Source: Spongilla lacustris (taxonomy: Eukaryota; Porifera; Demospongiae; Spongillida; Spongillidae). From it: a stretch of DNA of 64,000 bases. The stretch covers positions 2,416,633 to 2,480,632 of the forward strand of contig OX442421.1 in NCBI GenBank assembly GCA_949361645.1, in the 5' to 3' direction. This document shows positions 10,107 to 20,534 of the stretch, piece after piece. The notes below the pieces were generated by a model. That model was not told the DNA's origin. It worked only from the letters and a program-made list of their open reading frames with translations, and searched no databases. The position numbers and the translations under genes are program-made. The first letter of the stretch is position 1. Each line of letters begins with the position of its first letter.

Positions 10107-13100
10107 TTATAAAAATTTAAGAGGATCAAAGCAGTGAATTACAGCTTCATCAACACAAGTTAAATGTGCAGCACATTATATAATTGATAATACTGTTATC
10201 ACGCAGGATGATACAAAGGATATTCCAAGGTAGCCAAAATGTGTAAAACATGAATTGTGCCACTTGCTAAATTGTAAATCTAACCTTGGATAGAACAATC
10301 TAGAGAAACTCGTTTACGCATGGGTGGACCGTATAAATTACTACCCTTGAACTTCTATGCTTCTTTCGTTAGGCAATTTTTTTATTATATGTATGCTCTT
10401 GCCAATGCCTAAATGAAAGAAAGATGTAAATTAAGGCAGTATATTACTAGTACACATACCTAATTCCTTAGTTTATCTTTTACTGCTATATGGTGCCATA
10501 GGTGGTGTATATACCTATGTACATGTATACATCCGTGTTTTGTAAAACTTCAAGGGTACTGTACAGGGGGGTTACGCTTAGTATAAAAAATTAAAATACA
10601 TGTTTTCCTATGTTTCTTAATGCCCTCCATATTCTGAGAGGGGTAGAAACCAAAGTCATACCTAAGACCCCCCCCCCCCCCCCCCCCCCCCTACTCAGTT
10701 GTATGATGGACACATGTACATGATGGACATAATTGCGGTGCTTTCAAGGTCATAAATTCAATTGCAGCTGGATGGGGCAATGCTTGCAACACAAACAAAA
10801 TAGCCACAAATAGTAGCCGCATAGCTTATGCTGACCCCTAAGTAGAGCTATTTCAATCATGTGCTTATGGCACTCTTATACTGGCATGATGTATGTCACA
10901 TTACACAACTAATGTCAACTGGTAACAGGCAAAGCATGAACTGTTGTGAAATTCGATTTCAAGTTCAGAAGTGAAATACCCCAATATTTATAAATGTGTG
11001 GGTCAGCTGAGCTTTAGCCTCCTTAAAAGCCCTTTCTTGCAAAGGACCCCACTGCCATTTCTCTTGCTTCCGCAGTAGTGTCTGCTAGATTCCGCAGAAA
11101 TTTCCCATAGAAATTGATGGGTTAATATTATCATCTTGCACTGTGGCATGGTTATTACCATCGTGTGCTAGTGGTTCATGCATTTGAGTGTAGTGTGCTC
11201 CACACTTGTTAGTACACTGATGTTGTACTTACACAGGAAAAATTAAAGAGTCAAGTGGCATATCCAAAATGGCAAAGATTTATCCGGCCCGAATGTTATT
11301 GCCCTCGAGGTTACCATGTTGTGCACCATATACTTTGATGCACACAGCTCTTACCTATTTTTTCCCCCTCACAATGCATCCTATGTGTAGTAGTTGCCAA
11401 ATTGACACGATCTTACAAATTAATCTTGAGTCTGTAGCCATCCTGCAAGGCGATGCAGCTTACATTTAAGTTGGACAATGCAGATCAGGAGTTTTTTGTT
11501 TGAGCATTGTTATGTTTGAGTGTTGTAAATAAATTTTATTGATCGATTGCATCATTATACAATCACACTAACATCACAATACATGTACGTTATTATTTTT
11601 TAAAATTGAAAGCTTATGCACGATGTTAAACTAGCTGCTTCATATAAACAAGCGATTCATTCTATGGCTTAACATTGGATTAACAAATGCCTGCCAGTGG
11701 TTCATGTGGTTGAGCATACTGCTGGTTTTGTTTGCCTTCTGAAATTGTTCCAAACCTTATGGTGGCAACCACAAAGAACTTTAGTACGTCACTCATCTCG
11801 ATCCCGAGTGGAACATGTGTCACCAATTTTCAAGAGAGTATTAGCTTGCCACCTCCTAAACAACCCTTTATCTAGCAGTTTTGCGCAACTGTCTTATTTG
11901 AATTCCCTGGGTGCTTCCAGAGTTTTAGCAGATGTATTAAAGACTGTGATGATTCAATATCGTGCAAGTAAATATGATGGCGCATGTAGCTATAGGATCA
12001 ATCTTCTGCTGTACATGGTTGCATTATGTTGCTGTTGTAAGCGGTTTAATTTATGAGCTTTTAGGGATTTATACTAGGCTCTGAGCAGACACGTCATCAG
12101 GAGGAAGTGCAGGAATCTATATACTTTAAAATTGTTGACTAGGTGGAAAAGCACGTTATATCAGCTCTCAATTTTATTTCTTGTCGTGGGTATATTATAT
12201 ACCAAGTAGTAATTAACCTTAAGTTTTATGGAGTATTTTTAGTCTGCAGATGATGTGTTTTAATCAATGTAGTTTATAAGTGATAAGGGACAAGCTAATA
12301 AATGCAGAAGATAACAACTATACCCTCACCAAACCCTTACTCCCACAAATACTGTTTCAGCCCTCGCCCACTGAATGCTGGACTCCAGAGCTGATCATGT
12401 AGGTGATAGGGTAGTCAAGCTTGGAGTAGGGAGTCTGCTCTTGAATCCCTACAGATAAGGCCTGTGGCAGAAGAGTTGGAGAGAGGGGAGTGAGAAGCAG
12501 TATATGATATAACATTGTGCAGCTTAGCCTGGTGGCCAGCCAGACAGACAGGTGTGAGATAAGGGCTTATATCACTGGGATGATCTGGGACCTATGGTCA
12601 CCCCTGGTTAATTACCACAGGTCAGGCCAGCTATAGTAGGTACTGGATCTCTCCAAGCATGCCACCAGGCTGTGTGCCTCAGGGAAGGGATGCCCCTCAG
12701 TCGAGCAAACAAGGCAAGGTGTTCTGAGGGCATCAAACTGGGGACAATAACCAGTCCTCTGTTGGACCTAAAGGGTGTGGGGGAAATATTTATGATCACA
12801 TGAAATCATGTGACCCACTTACAGTATCCTACTCACTCACTGTATGATGACATAGCCATGGTCCTCAGGTGGGAGGGGCCATTATCATGGACTATGCCTG
12901 ACATGGTGAGGGTGTGGGTGTGTGTGACACAGGGTGTGTGGGCTTGCCTGATAATGCTGATGCACACTTGCAGAGAACATATATTGCATCACTATTTACA
13001 TGCCTGTTATTGAGTTAGTAATACTGATACGATTAGCTAATATAAAACTCTAGATTAAGAATGTCCTCATAGACCCTGCTTTTTAACCACTGTGCAGACC

Positions 13101-13467
13101 AGCTGTTCAAGAATTTGTGCATGCCATTAGTGTAACTACAGGCATCCAATGTATAATCCCTCCCACCCTGGCTAGGAGAAGTGTGCTAAAATCCCTCCCA
13201 CCCTTGCTAGGGGGAGGGGCCGTGGACCTTCACAGGACCATGACACCAGGTCCCCATTCCTCAAGTACACAGTGGTGCAGTACATTCTTTAGAGACATCA
13301 GAGAGTCCTTTAATCCAAGTATTGTATCAAGCAATTCTACTGTTTAAGATCAATTGCTCATTCACTTATATAGATATGTTATGGTTTGTTGTCTGCTGTA
13401 TTTATTGTATTGAACTGTTGTTGCTGTATAGTTTAATGGGTATAAATGTGAAGCTATTAGTAGTACC
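10107..13467. other. intergenic, no convincing gene
   Basis: Mostly unique AT-rich DNA. It contains a 24-C homopolymer at 10668-10691 and two unremarkable open frames on the plus strand, at 11697-12056 (119 codons) and 13117-13347 (77 codons), without recognised domains. A short direct repeat, AATCCCTCCCACCCTGGCTA, occurs twice near 13155 and 13190. Confidence 0.4.
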
Positions 13468-13615
13468 TTCTCCCTACTCTTCTACTCCCCTTTTCCCCCT
13501 CCCCTTTCCCTCCCCTCCCTCCCCTCTCCCTCCCCTCCCTCCCCTCTCCCTCCCCTCTCCCTCCCCTCCCTCCCCTCCCCTCCCTCCCCTCCCTCCCCTC
13601 TCCCTCCCCTCCCTC
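13468..13615. repeat. pyrimidine-rich simple repeat (CCTCCCTCCCCTCT-like)
   Basis: The plus strand is nearly pure C/T with irregular CCCTCCC units. The open frames in it on both strands are low-complexity artefacts. A GC-rich hairpin-prone segment follows at 13615-13675 (GCGCCAGG ... CCTGGCGC-like). Confidence 0.85.
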
Positions 13616-14005
13616 CAGCGCCAGGTTAACCGGGGCGCAGGTGGCGCAAAAGCGCCAGGCCCACCGACGATAGGGGCCCATTTATCCACATATGTACACG
13701 CCCACAATGGATGAATTTAATTAGTTAATAAGTACAGCGTGCTCATGCGTGTGTGTTAAAGGCGAATCGGCCTAACGGAACATCCATATAAAATTGGACC
13801 ACCTCGCCACAGTATTTACGGTGCGCAATTGAAGCTTAATATAAAGACTTTTCTGAATCCATCAATTACGGAAGATATAATTCTTCAAGTCTTATAGCTT
13901 TCATTTTATCGAAATTAAACTGCAGCATTCTTGGACTGGATCGGGGGAAGCAAGTAATTCTTGTCGTATTGTATTTATTTTTAGCATGTTACTTAGTATG
14001 CAATA

Positions 14006-14136
14006 CACAGGGAAAAACGCGTCGAATCAGGCCGTTTTGATTTTCTGTAAAATCACTGTGTGATTGAACATTAAAATTCATTTTTATGTGATATCACGTA
14101 ATGATTCCAAAATGATTCTACGCGATTTTTCCTGTG
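14006..14136. mobile_element. 131-bp CACTA-type MITE with 3-bp duplication
   Basis: The ends are CACAGGGAAAAACGCGT at 14006 and, inverted, CGCGATTTTTCCTGTG ending at 14136, flanked by ATA on both sides (14003-14005, 14137-14139). Subterminal GATTC, AATCA and TGATT motifs repeat inside. The end sequence and 3-bp duplication fit EnSpm/CACTA, and the right end of the larger CACTA element at 37.3-40.6 kb is closely similar. Confidence 0.75.
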
Positions 14137-14169
14137 ATAACTATGCTGTTTTTGTGACTTTTTAAAAGT

Positions 14170-14692
14170 GCAAAAGTTGCAAAGCGGCTGGGGCTCCGCC
14201 CCAGACCCCGATGGCCCGTATCCGCTGGGGGGAGGCGTATCCAGGTATCCTTGCCTGTCGCATCCCCCCCACCCTCGCCCCGAAATCCTGGATCCGACCC
14301 TGTTATATATGCAGTACTAAAATTTAGTACATTTATCAGTTGATTCGTTTTCAGCCATTGAAGCTAGAACTAGAAAAATTGCTTTTCATGCATAAGGTAA
14401 TTCTTTTGCATGTGTATCTTCATAAAATTTTTTACATGCATGTGCGCGCTGTGTACGAAACAAACCTGCTACACGTGGTGGAAACCGAATGACTCGATAT
14501 CGGAAGGAGTTATGTTCAAACCCGGAAAATGCGAGATGGAGGGGCTGCCAAGATCCTATTTGCCTAGGGCCGCCAAACATCTAACGCCGGCCCTGCTGGG
14601 CCCAACACAAGGGACTCCTTGCATTTATACGAGGCAGGGGGCCCACAAGCTCTACCCTGCGCCAGGCCCATTAAACGGTTAATCCGGCACTG
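14170..14692. mobile_element. hAT-like MITE remnants
   Basis: GGGGCTCCGCCCCAGACCCC near 14190 and GGATCC-containing C-rich sequence near 14290 match the GC-rich termini seen at 28.9, 45.1 and 54.4 kb. The segment ends at 14692 with CCGGCACTG, the complement of CAGTGCCGG, a common hAT-type terminus. Exact element boundaries could not be set. Confidence 0.4.
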
Positions 14693-14968
14693 CCTCCCTC
14701 CCCTCCCTCCTTCCTCTCTCCTCCTTCCCTCTCCTCTCTTCCCTCTCCCTCCTCTCTCCTCACTCCTTCCTCTCCTATCCCTCTCCTCCCTCCCCTCCCC
14801 CTACCCTCTCCTCCCTCCCCTCCCCCTACCCTCTCCTCCATTCCCTCCCCTTCCCTCTCCTCCCTCCCCTCCCCTCCCCTCTCCTCCCTCCTCTCCCCTC
14901 CCCTCTCCTCCCTCCCCTCCCCCTCCCCGCTCCTCCCTCCCCCTCCCCACTCCTCCCTCCCCTTTATC
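14693..14968. repeat. pyrimidine-rich simple repeat
   Basis: About 275 bp of CTCCTCCCTCCCCTCCCC-like units on the plus strand, the second such tract within 1.3 kb. Its long frames in several phases are compositional only. Confidence 0.85.
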
Positions 14969-15223
14969 ACCAGTCCTAAATCTAGGACACCATATTGCAG
15001 CTTTGAAATTAACATATGCAGGAAAGTGACGGTGTTCATATAGCGTTGCTAGTACACAGGTGTAGTGTAATTTGAATTTGTGTTGAATTTTGGTTCGGAT
15101 TTATTCAAAACAAAGTTAGTATTTAAATGTATGAAAAATGGCTACTCTTAAATTTTATTAACCAACCGCAAGTTATAATACAGCTCTAAGCAGGGAACGT
15201 GCTGTGTGGCTCTCTCTCGAATA

Positions 15224-17750
15224 ATGCAGGTACCTGTAATTAGTTTGTGACCGTGGATTGATCGATCGGATTATTTGTGAAGGGATCGAGGCTATGTTGT
15301 ATATTTTCTACTACCTGCATTTTGAAGTAGCTTGGTGTGTAGCAAAAATGCAGCACTGGAGCCACATTCGTGCGAATACTAGTAATTTGCCCCTATAGCT
15401 ACATGTTATGTAGAACAACTAATACTCTAGGCCTATTTAATTATATAGGGTGGCTTGGAGTTTTTTTGTTACCTTTCCATCTCTTCGTTTCGACTTCAGA
15501 GCACAGTGAAACTTAGGGAACTAAACGAGCACGTCACGTGCCGCCTCTGCGCTGGTTACCTTATTGACGCTACTACTATAACTGAATGCCTACACACATG
15601 TAAATCGCTTTCTCTCATTCTGTGTTTCACCTGTTAATAATAATCTTTACAGTTTGCAAGACGTGCATTGTGAAGTACCTACAAACCAACAAGCAGTGTC
15701 CCATTTGTAACACGCTGGTGCACGAGACGCAGCCGTTGCTGAGTTTAAGGTGCGTAGCGAAGTTGTGGGGGAAAAACCACCTTTGTCGTACCATGATTGG
15801 CATGAACAGGCCAGACAGAACCATGCAGGATTCTGTGTACAAGCTAGTTCCGGGGCTATTTAATAGTAAGCTAGGATACACGTACGTTCCGTTTTTTACG
15901 CGTATGTTTATCTGCAGCCGAGCAGATACAGTTCTATGCTGAGCGAGGCGTCGCTAATCCAAGTAAGTCGCGCAACTTCCGTTGTTTGATCATGAGATGG
16001 TAAGTATACTGATGCTTCGAAGCATTATAAGATTACTGCAGAAAAGATCTTGTAAGAATTGTACAAGTTCCTTTAAGATAACTTCAAGAATGTGTAAAGA
16101 AACCTATACTAGTAAGACTCTTATCATGCAGATCCTACGGGATTCTTAATAGGTCCCCAATTTCCTGCATATTCTTAACTCATTAAAATTCATATGGGAT
16201 TTTCTGCTAGTGTCTTTAGATACTGGGCCACCACCAATGGGAGAGGTGGAGTTCTCGCAGACCCACTTCAGCCGTGATGATGACCTCGTGTCACTTCAAG
16301 TGGAGGCCCACAAGTGAGCCCATTGCAGTCAGTTCTGGCATTGAATGGGCGGGAAGGGGGAGGGGGGGGGGTTGGGTTTGGGCATGGTATACAACTATTT
16401 GTCATGAATAATGCCCTGAAAGTTGGCATGCACTAGATCTGTGTTTTTGAAGTCCACCCTTTTGCTGTTACATATTTCAGAGAGTTGCTTTAAAATTCGG
16501 TTTTGTGTGCTAATTTAGGAAACTTTGAGGTACTTAATTGTTTATTACATACTGTTTGATAACCACATGTACCTGAGCTGGAGTCAGCACATTGTCTCTG
16601 TGCATCAAGAAAGAATGAATGGAATTGCAGCAAATATGACCTTGAGATTGATTATGCATGATGTTATTATTGACATGTCTGCTTGAGTACTAGCCAGTTA
16701 ATATAAGTTGGATTCACAAACAGACAATATGCCAATTGTGAAGCTTAAGCATCATCATGAAGAATAGCCATTCGTCTAGGATGCATGCTAAAAAGGCTTT
16801 ATACATGTATGGTTAAATTTACCATGCCCCTCCCTTAATCGATATTCATGTGCACCACCCTGTGCAGCTATCCGCCCCATCTGCTCTATAGTGAGCACAT
16901 AAGAATGTTCCCTGCAGCAATGTCAAATCTAAACCCAACCATTGGTCAGCCAGCCTTATTACCCGTTTTTGATTGTAAGATGCTTCAAGCCACTAAAGCT
17001 TCGTTCACATGAACAACTTGTAAAGTGTGCAAACGAATACTTTCACCTTTTCAGATCAGTTGTTGAAGAGGCAGTGCAGCTCAAGGTACATGTATGTACA
17101 GCTGTTTGATTTTGAAAGGAGATGTGTTAACGTTTACCCTCCCTTCACTCTCCTCCCCTTCATCTCTTCATGTGCTTGCATTTCACTGCAGGAGCTCACC
17201 AGAAAGTACATACGCTGTTCATCAAGGGTAACTGTCCACCACCTCAAGAGATTCCTTCTCCAAAAGCTTGGTGTTCCACCTCACTATGATGTGAGCAAAA
17301 CCTGCACATACCACACCCATCACACATGTGCATATCATCACAACTATCACACATGCCACACCCTCACATCTGCACATACATGTTAATGCCAGCTCGTTGT
17401 GTGGTCACATATCCTTCACTACATTGTATTTTAATTCCATCGTCTCCCCTCCTCTATGCTTCTTTACTCTCTCCAGTTGGACCTTTTGTGTGTGGACAAT
17501 GTGCTGCATAAAGACAGTACCCTCAAATTCATCTGGCTGTCTTACTGGCTTATAAAGGTTACACATTATGTCTCTCTGCCCTCATTCATATTGTTTCATT
17601 CACATCATGTTAACACCTCATCACTTTCCATCTCTGAGTGCTTTAGCCATGTATAAATTTATCATCGTTATAATGTAGTGACTTCATCATCTATTTTCTC
17701 AGGACCCACCTCTTGCTCTGCACTACAAGCTCAAACCTCGGCAGGGGTGA
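15224..17750 (+). CDS. PCGF1: PCGF1-like Polycomb group RING finger protein, nine or ten exons
   Basis: Exons 15500-15599, 15653-15749, 15810-15865, 15918-15962, 16220-16313, 17055-17085, 17192-17290, 17477-17557 and 17703-17750 have GT-AG ends and join in phase to 216 codons plus a stop. The N-terminal RING has C3HC4 ligands ([20 protein letters not shown], then FCKTC...CPIC), then [10 protein letters not shown] and [12 protein letters not shown]. The C-terminal RAWUL domain ([17 protein letters not shown] ... FIWLSYWL ... [11 protein letters not shown]) closes the protein. The match is closest to PCGF1, the RING partner in PRC1.1 that helps place H2AK119 ubiquitin and binds BCOR through RAWUL. 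The first exon is uncertain: ATGCAG|GTACCT at 15224-15229 would join in phase and give 218 residues. No break is seen. Confidence 0.88.
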
Positions 17751-18208
17751 CATGTCCTAGTGTGCATCTCCATTTGCATATTAGAACGAGTACATTTTAC
17801 CTTTTGTGTATCTAAAATTCTAATGTTAGTGAAGACCTTAATTGCAGTAACTTATTGGAAACTCATGTGCACATGCACTCACAAATGTACAGATTGAATG
17901 AATTCAGTACATACGATGATCATAGGGCCTACTGGCTAGGACCATGGCTTGTATTGGGGGGGGGGGGGGGGGGGGGGTGGACTTATTACACTTTTTTTTT
18001 AATTTCTTGTTTCTACCACTCTGAAAATATGTACTGGGTCACACTGAATGTGAAAATAAATTTCAAAGAATTTTTAACCCCTCACAACCCCCCTGTACAT
18101 ACCCCTTGAAGTTCTTGCATATATCGTGAATGAATAAAACAGAGGACGGCATGAGTAGAAACAAGGTCTAAAGGGGGGAAATGCCTTGGAGGTGTAGGCT
18201 ACATTAAA
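17751..18208. other. PCGF1 3' flank, G homopolymer and inverted repeat fragment
   Basis: A 22-G run lies at 17956-17977. Bases 17985-18110 are an inverted, diverged copy of the segment just before the CA repeats at 9440-9500 and 19815-19870 (TACCACTCTGA...ACACTGAATGTG). A possible polyadenylation signal, AATAAA, is at about 18133. Confidence 0.5.
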
Positions 18209-18377
18209 TCAGGTGATCTTACTCATGTTGTTTTGCAAAAAAAATACTGTTGCTTTTTGTGCATTAACACATGTACTTAGTTGAGCTATTTGTGATATAG
18301 TGGCAACATCTACTAGTGCAATGTACTTCTGCTTTTCAATGGCTTTATCTCTTGCCTGCTAGAACTGAATGCTTTAA

Positions 18378-19690
18378 CCTTTAATCTCCAGGCAGTGGTC
18401 CTTTATCAAGGACCACAATGGTCCTTGATAAAGGACCACCACATGAAAGCTTTTTAATTAATTGAAATAACATTGTATTTTTAAAATTTATATTTTGTTA
18501 TGATCTCCAATCATATTGAATGAATGTTAGTTGAAAAAAGCACTTTAAAAAAGTTTTATTTATTTTATAATAAATCCGCAGCCAAATGAGTTTAATGCAA
18601 AATAAGCGAAAAAAGTGAAGAAAGTGAATCGGTTACTTTTTTTACATGCAACTTCACACCCATATTTGCTTTTTTACTAGGGAACACGTTTCTACATTAG
18701 TGTAACACTGCCCTATAACTGTATTCATGATATATGCCATACTCTTTTCTCCAATCCTTATGTTTGATGAGATGAATGAATGTGGTTTGAGTGAAATCTA
18801 TGAATGATACCATTTACATGACAAGCAAAATTAGCATTTCGGAGGAGAATTTTTATGAATGACAAAGCAATCCCTAATCCTTTAGTTAGTACTTTTTACT
18901 GAAGTTAATTAACCATTCATATATTGTGGTTTTATTGAACAAATTATTTATGTGTTTATTGGTAATATGAATATGAAACTTTCAATTTTTAATAACTATT
19001 ATTTAATTTCAATAAAACCAATGGTAACCAACATGTTTGTGTAAACAAAAATGGATTTAACCCTTTCCCATCACAGAAAATTGCAAAAATAGATCTCTCG
19101 CCATTACGGATAACAAATTGATTGATGAATTGAATGCATGTTGTGTTACAAATATGATGAAAAAAAAATCAGGTCTTTATCACTTTCCACATCACTAGAA
19201 GAGATTTCAGAACCACCTTCTTCAACATCTTTATCGAGATCGCAGTTCTTCCGCTTTCTGCATCGCTGATTCTCCTCAACCACGCCTTCTTTATCGATAC
19301 CCCGAACTGTTTCCTCCGTTGTTGTGCCGTCCGACCACTTCACCCGTATCCTACACTTGTGACCTGCCCCTATGACCTCCACAATACTTCCAGAACGATT
19401 CTGGTTCTTTTTTATCTTTCCTACCACGGCATCACCGACAACAAAGTTCTTCCCCATTTTCGCCGTGTTACCCGCAAATTAATAAGTTCGCAACGTTTGA
19501 AAGCTTTTATCTCGTGACGCAAGATGAAAGATAACGAACAAAGACCATTCCCAAGTAGCACGCGCTTATCTAAATCAGCCGGAGTATTGTTAGAATTTTT
19601 TCAGTAAGCGTTAGTTGTATTCCGAAGCTTAGTTTGCCGTCCTTGATAAAGGACGATCGTCCTTTATCAAGGACGGCTGGAGATTAAAGG
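18378..19690. mobile_element. TTAA-target (piggyBac-like) element, 1313 bp
   Basis: TTAA at 18374-18377 and 19691-19694 flanks inverted ends CCTTTAATCTCCAG / CTGGAGATTAAAGG. Next to each end are palindromes built on TCCTTTATCAAGGA (near 18399-18440 and 19640-19675). The duplicate at 9153-10106 has the uninterrupted site GCTTTAAGCTCC, which proves insertion with TTAA duplication. One short minus-strand frame (19146-19457) is present and no transposase core, so the element is non-autonomous. Confidence 0.88.
19146..19457 (-). CDS. 103-residue protein in the TTAA element, Tudor/SH3-like N-terminus
   Basis: The frame starts MGKNFVVGDAVVGKIKKNQN and continues to RIRVKWSDGTTTEETVRG, a pattern like small barrel domains (Tudor/SH3/KOW) with a conserved W-DG-T strand. 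A basic stretch (RCRKRKN) and an acidic Ser-rich tail (SEISSSDVESDKD) follow. Acidic Ser/Asp stretches near the N-terminus are common in piggyBac transposases, so this could be a surviving first part whose catalytic region was deleted. That is inference. Confidence 0.4.
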   Translation of the reverse strand: MGKNFVVGDAVVGKIKKNQNRSGSIVEVIGAGHKCRIRVKWSDGTTTEETVRGIDKEGVVEENQRCRKRKNCDLDKDVEEGGSEISSSDVESDKDLIFFSSYL

Positions 19691-19866
19691 TTAAGCTCCT
19701 AAAGTTGGAAAAGGCTGCATTTAACTGTGCCACTGATAGTCAATTATGCATTCTAGGCATGCTTTTGAAATGTGAAGGGGTACAGAAGCAATGTATTAAT
19801 ACTCTTATAAACCAGTTTTTCACATTCAGTGTGGCACAGTACATATTATCAGAGTGGTAGAAAAGG

Positions 19867-20002
<136 letters not shown>

Positions 20003-20534
20003 CTCTTACATGTATGTTACTGATGTTTTTATGTCATGGTGTGCTTATCAACTCAACCGTGTCTAGTTTAATTTTTGGCTAGATTTTCATAGAAAGACTG
20101 CTCTTTTAAGAGAGGGAATGCATGCAAGTTCCCAGGTCAGAGTGGACCAACATATGGGTAGATTCTCTTGTTTTGTTATGTGAGGGTGTGCACTCAATAC
20201 CTATACAGTTAAGTAACCTTGCACAACATGATTGCGCATACTGTTCAGGTATTAAAACCTCTGTGCTAAATAAAGTGTGCTTACAAAATGTAATATTGTG
20301 AGCTTCTACATGTAGCTGTGTGCATTATTCATTTAAACACCTGTAAGTTTTAGATAATGGGGAAGATTGCAGTTTTATAGAAAGGTGTGCTTTGTATCAT
20401 CATATTGGATCATAGTGTGTGCTATTGCTAATGTTTCTGCTTTTACAGTTTGTTCCTTATATGGCCATAGCATCTCAACAAAGGTTAGAAAGAGCACCAG
20501 TACATAATCTTGATGCTGACCAAAGCGTTGGCTT

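Noticed and set aside
11697..12056. 119-codon plus-strand frame
   Set aside because: No recognisable domain and no splice or regulatory context; kept only as a note in the intergenic entry.
15622..15942. 106-codon plus-strand frame across PCGF1 exons 2-3
   Set aside because: It reads through introns; splicing at 15749/15810 and 15865/15918 gives the conserved protein instead.
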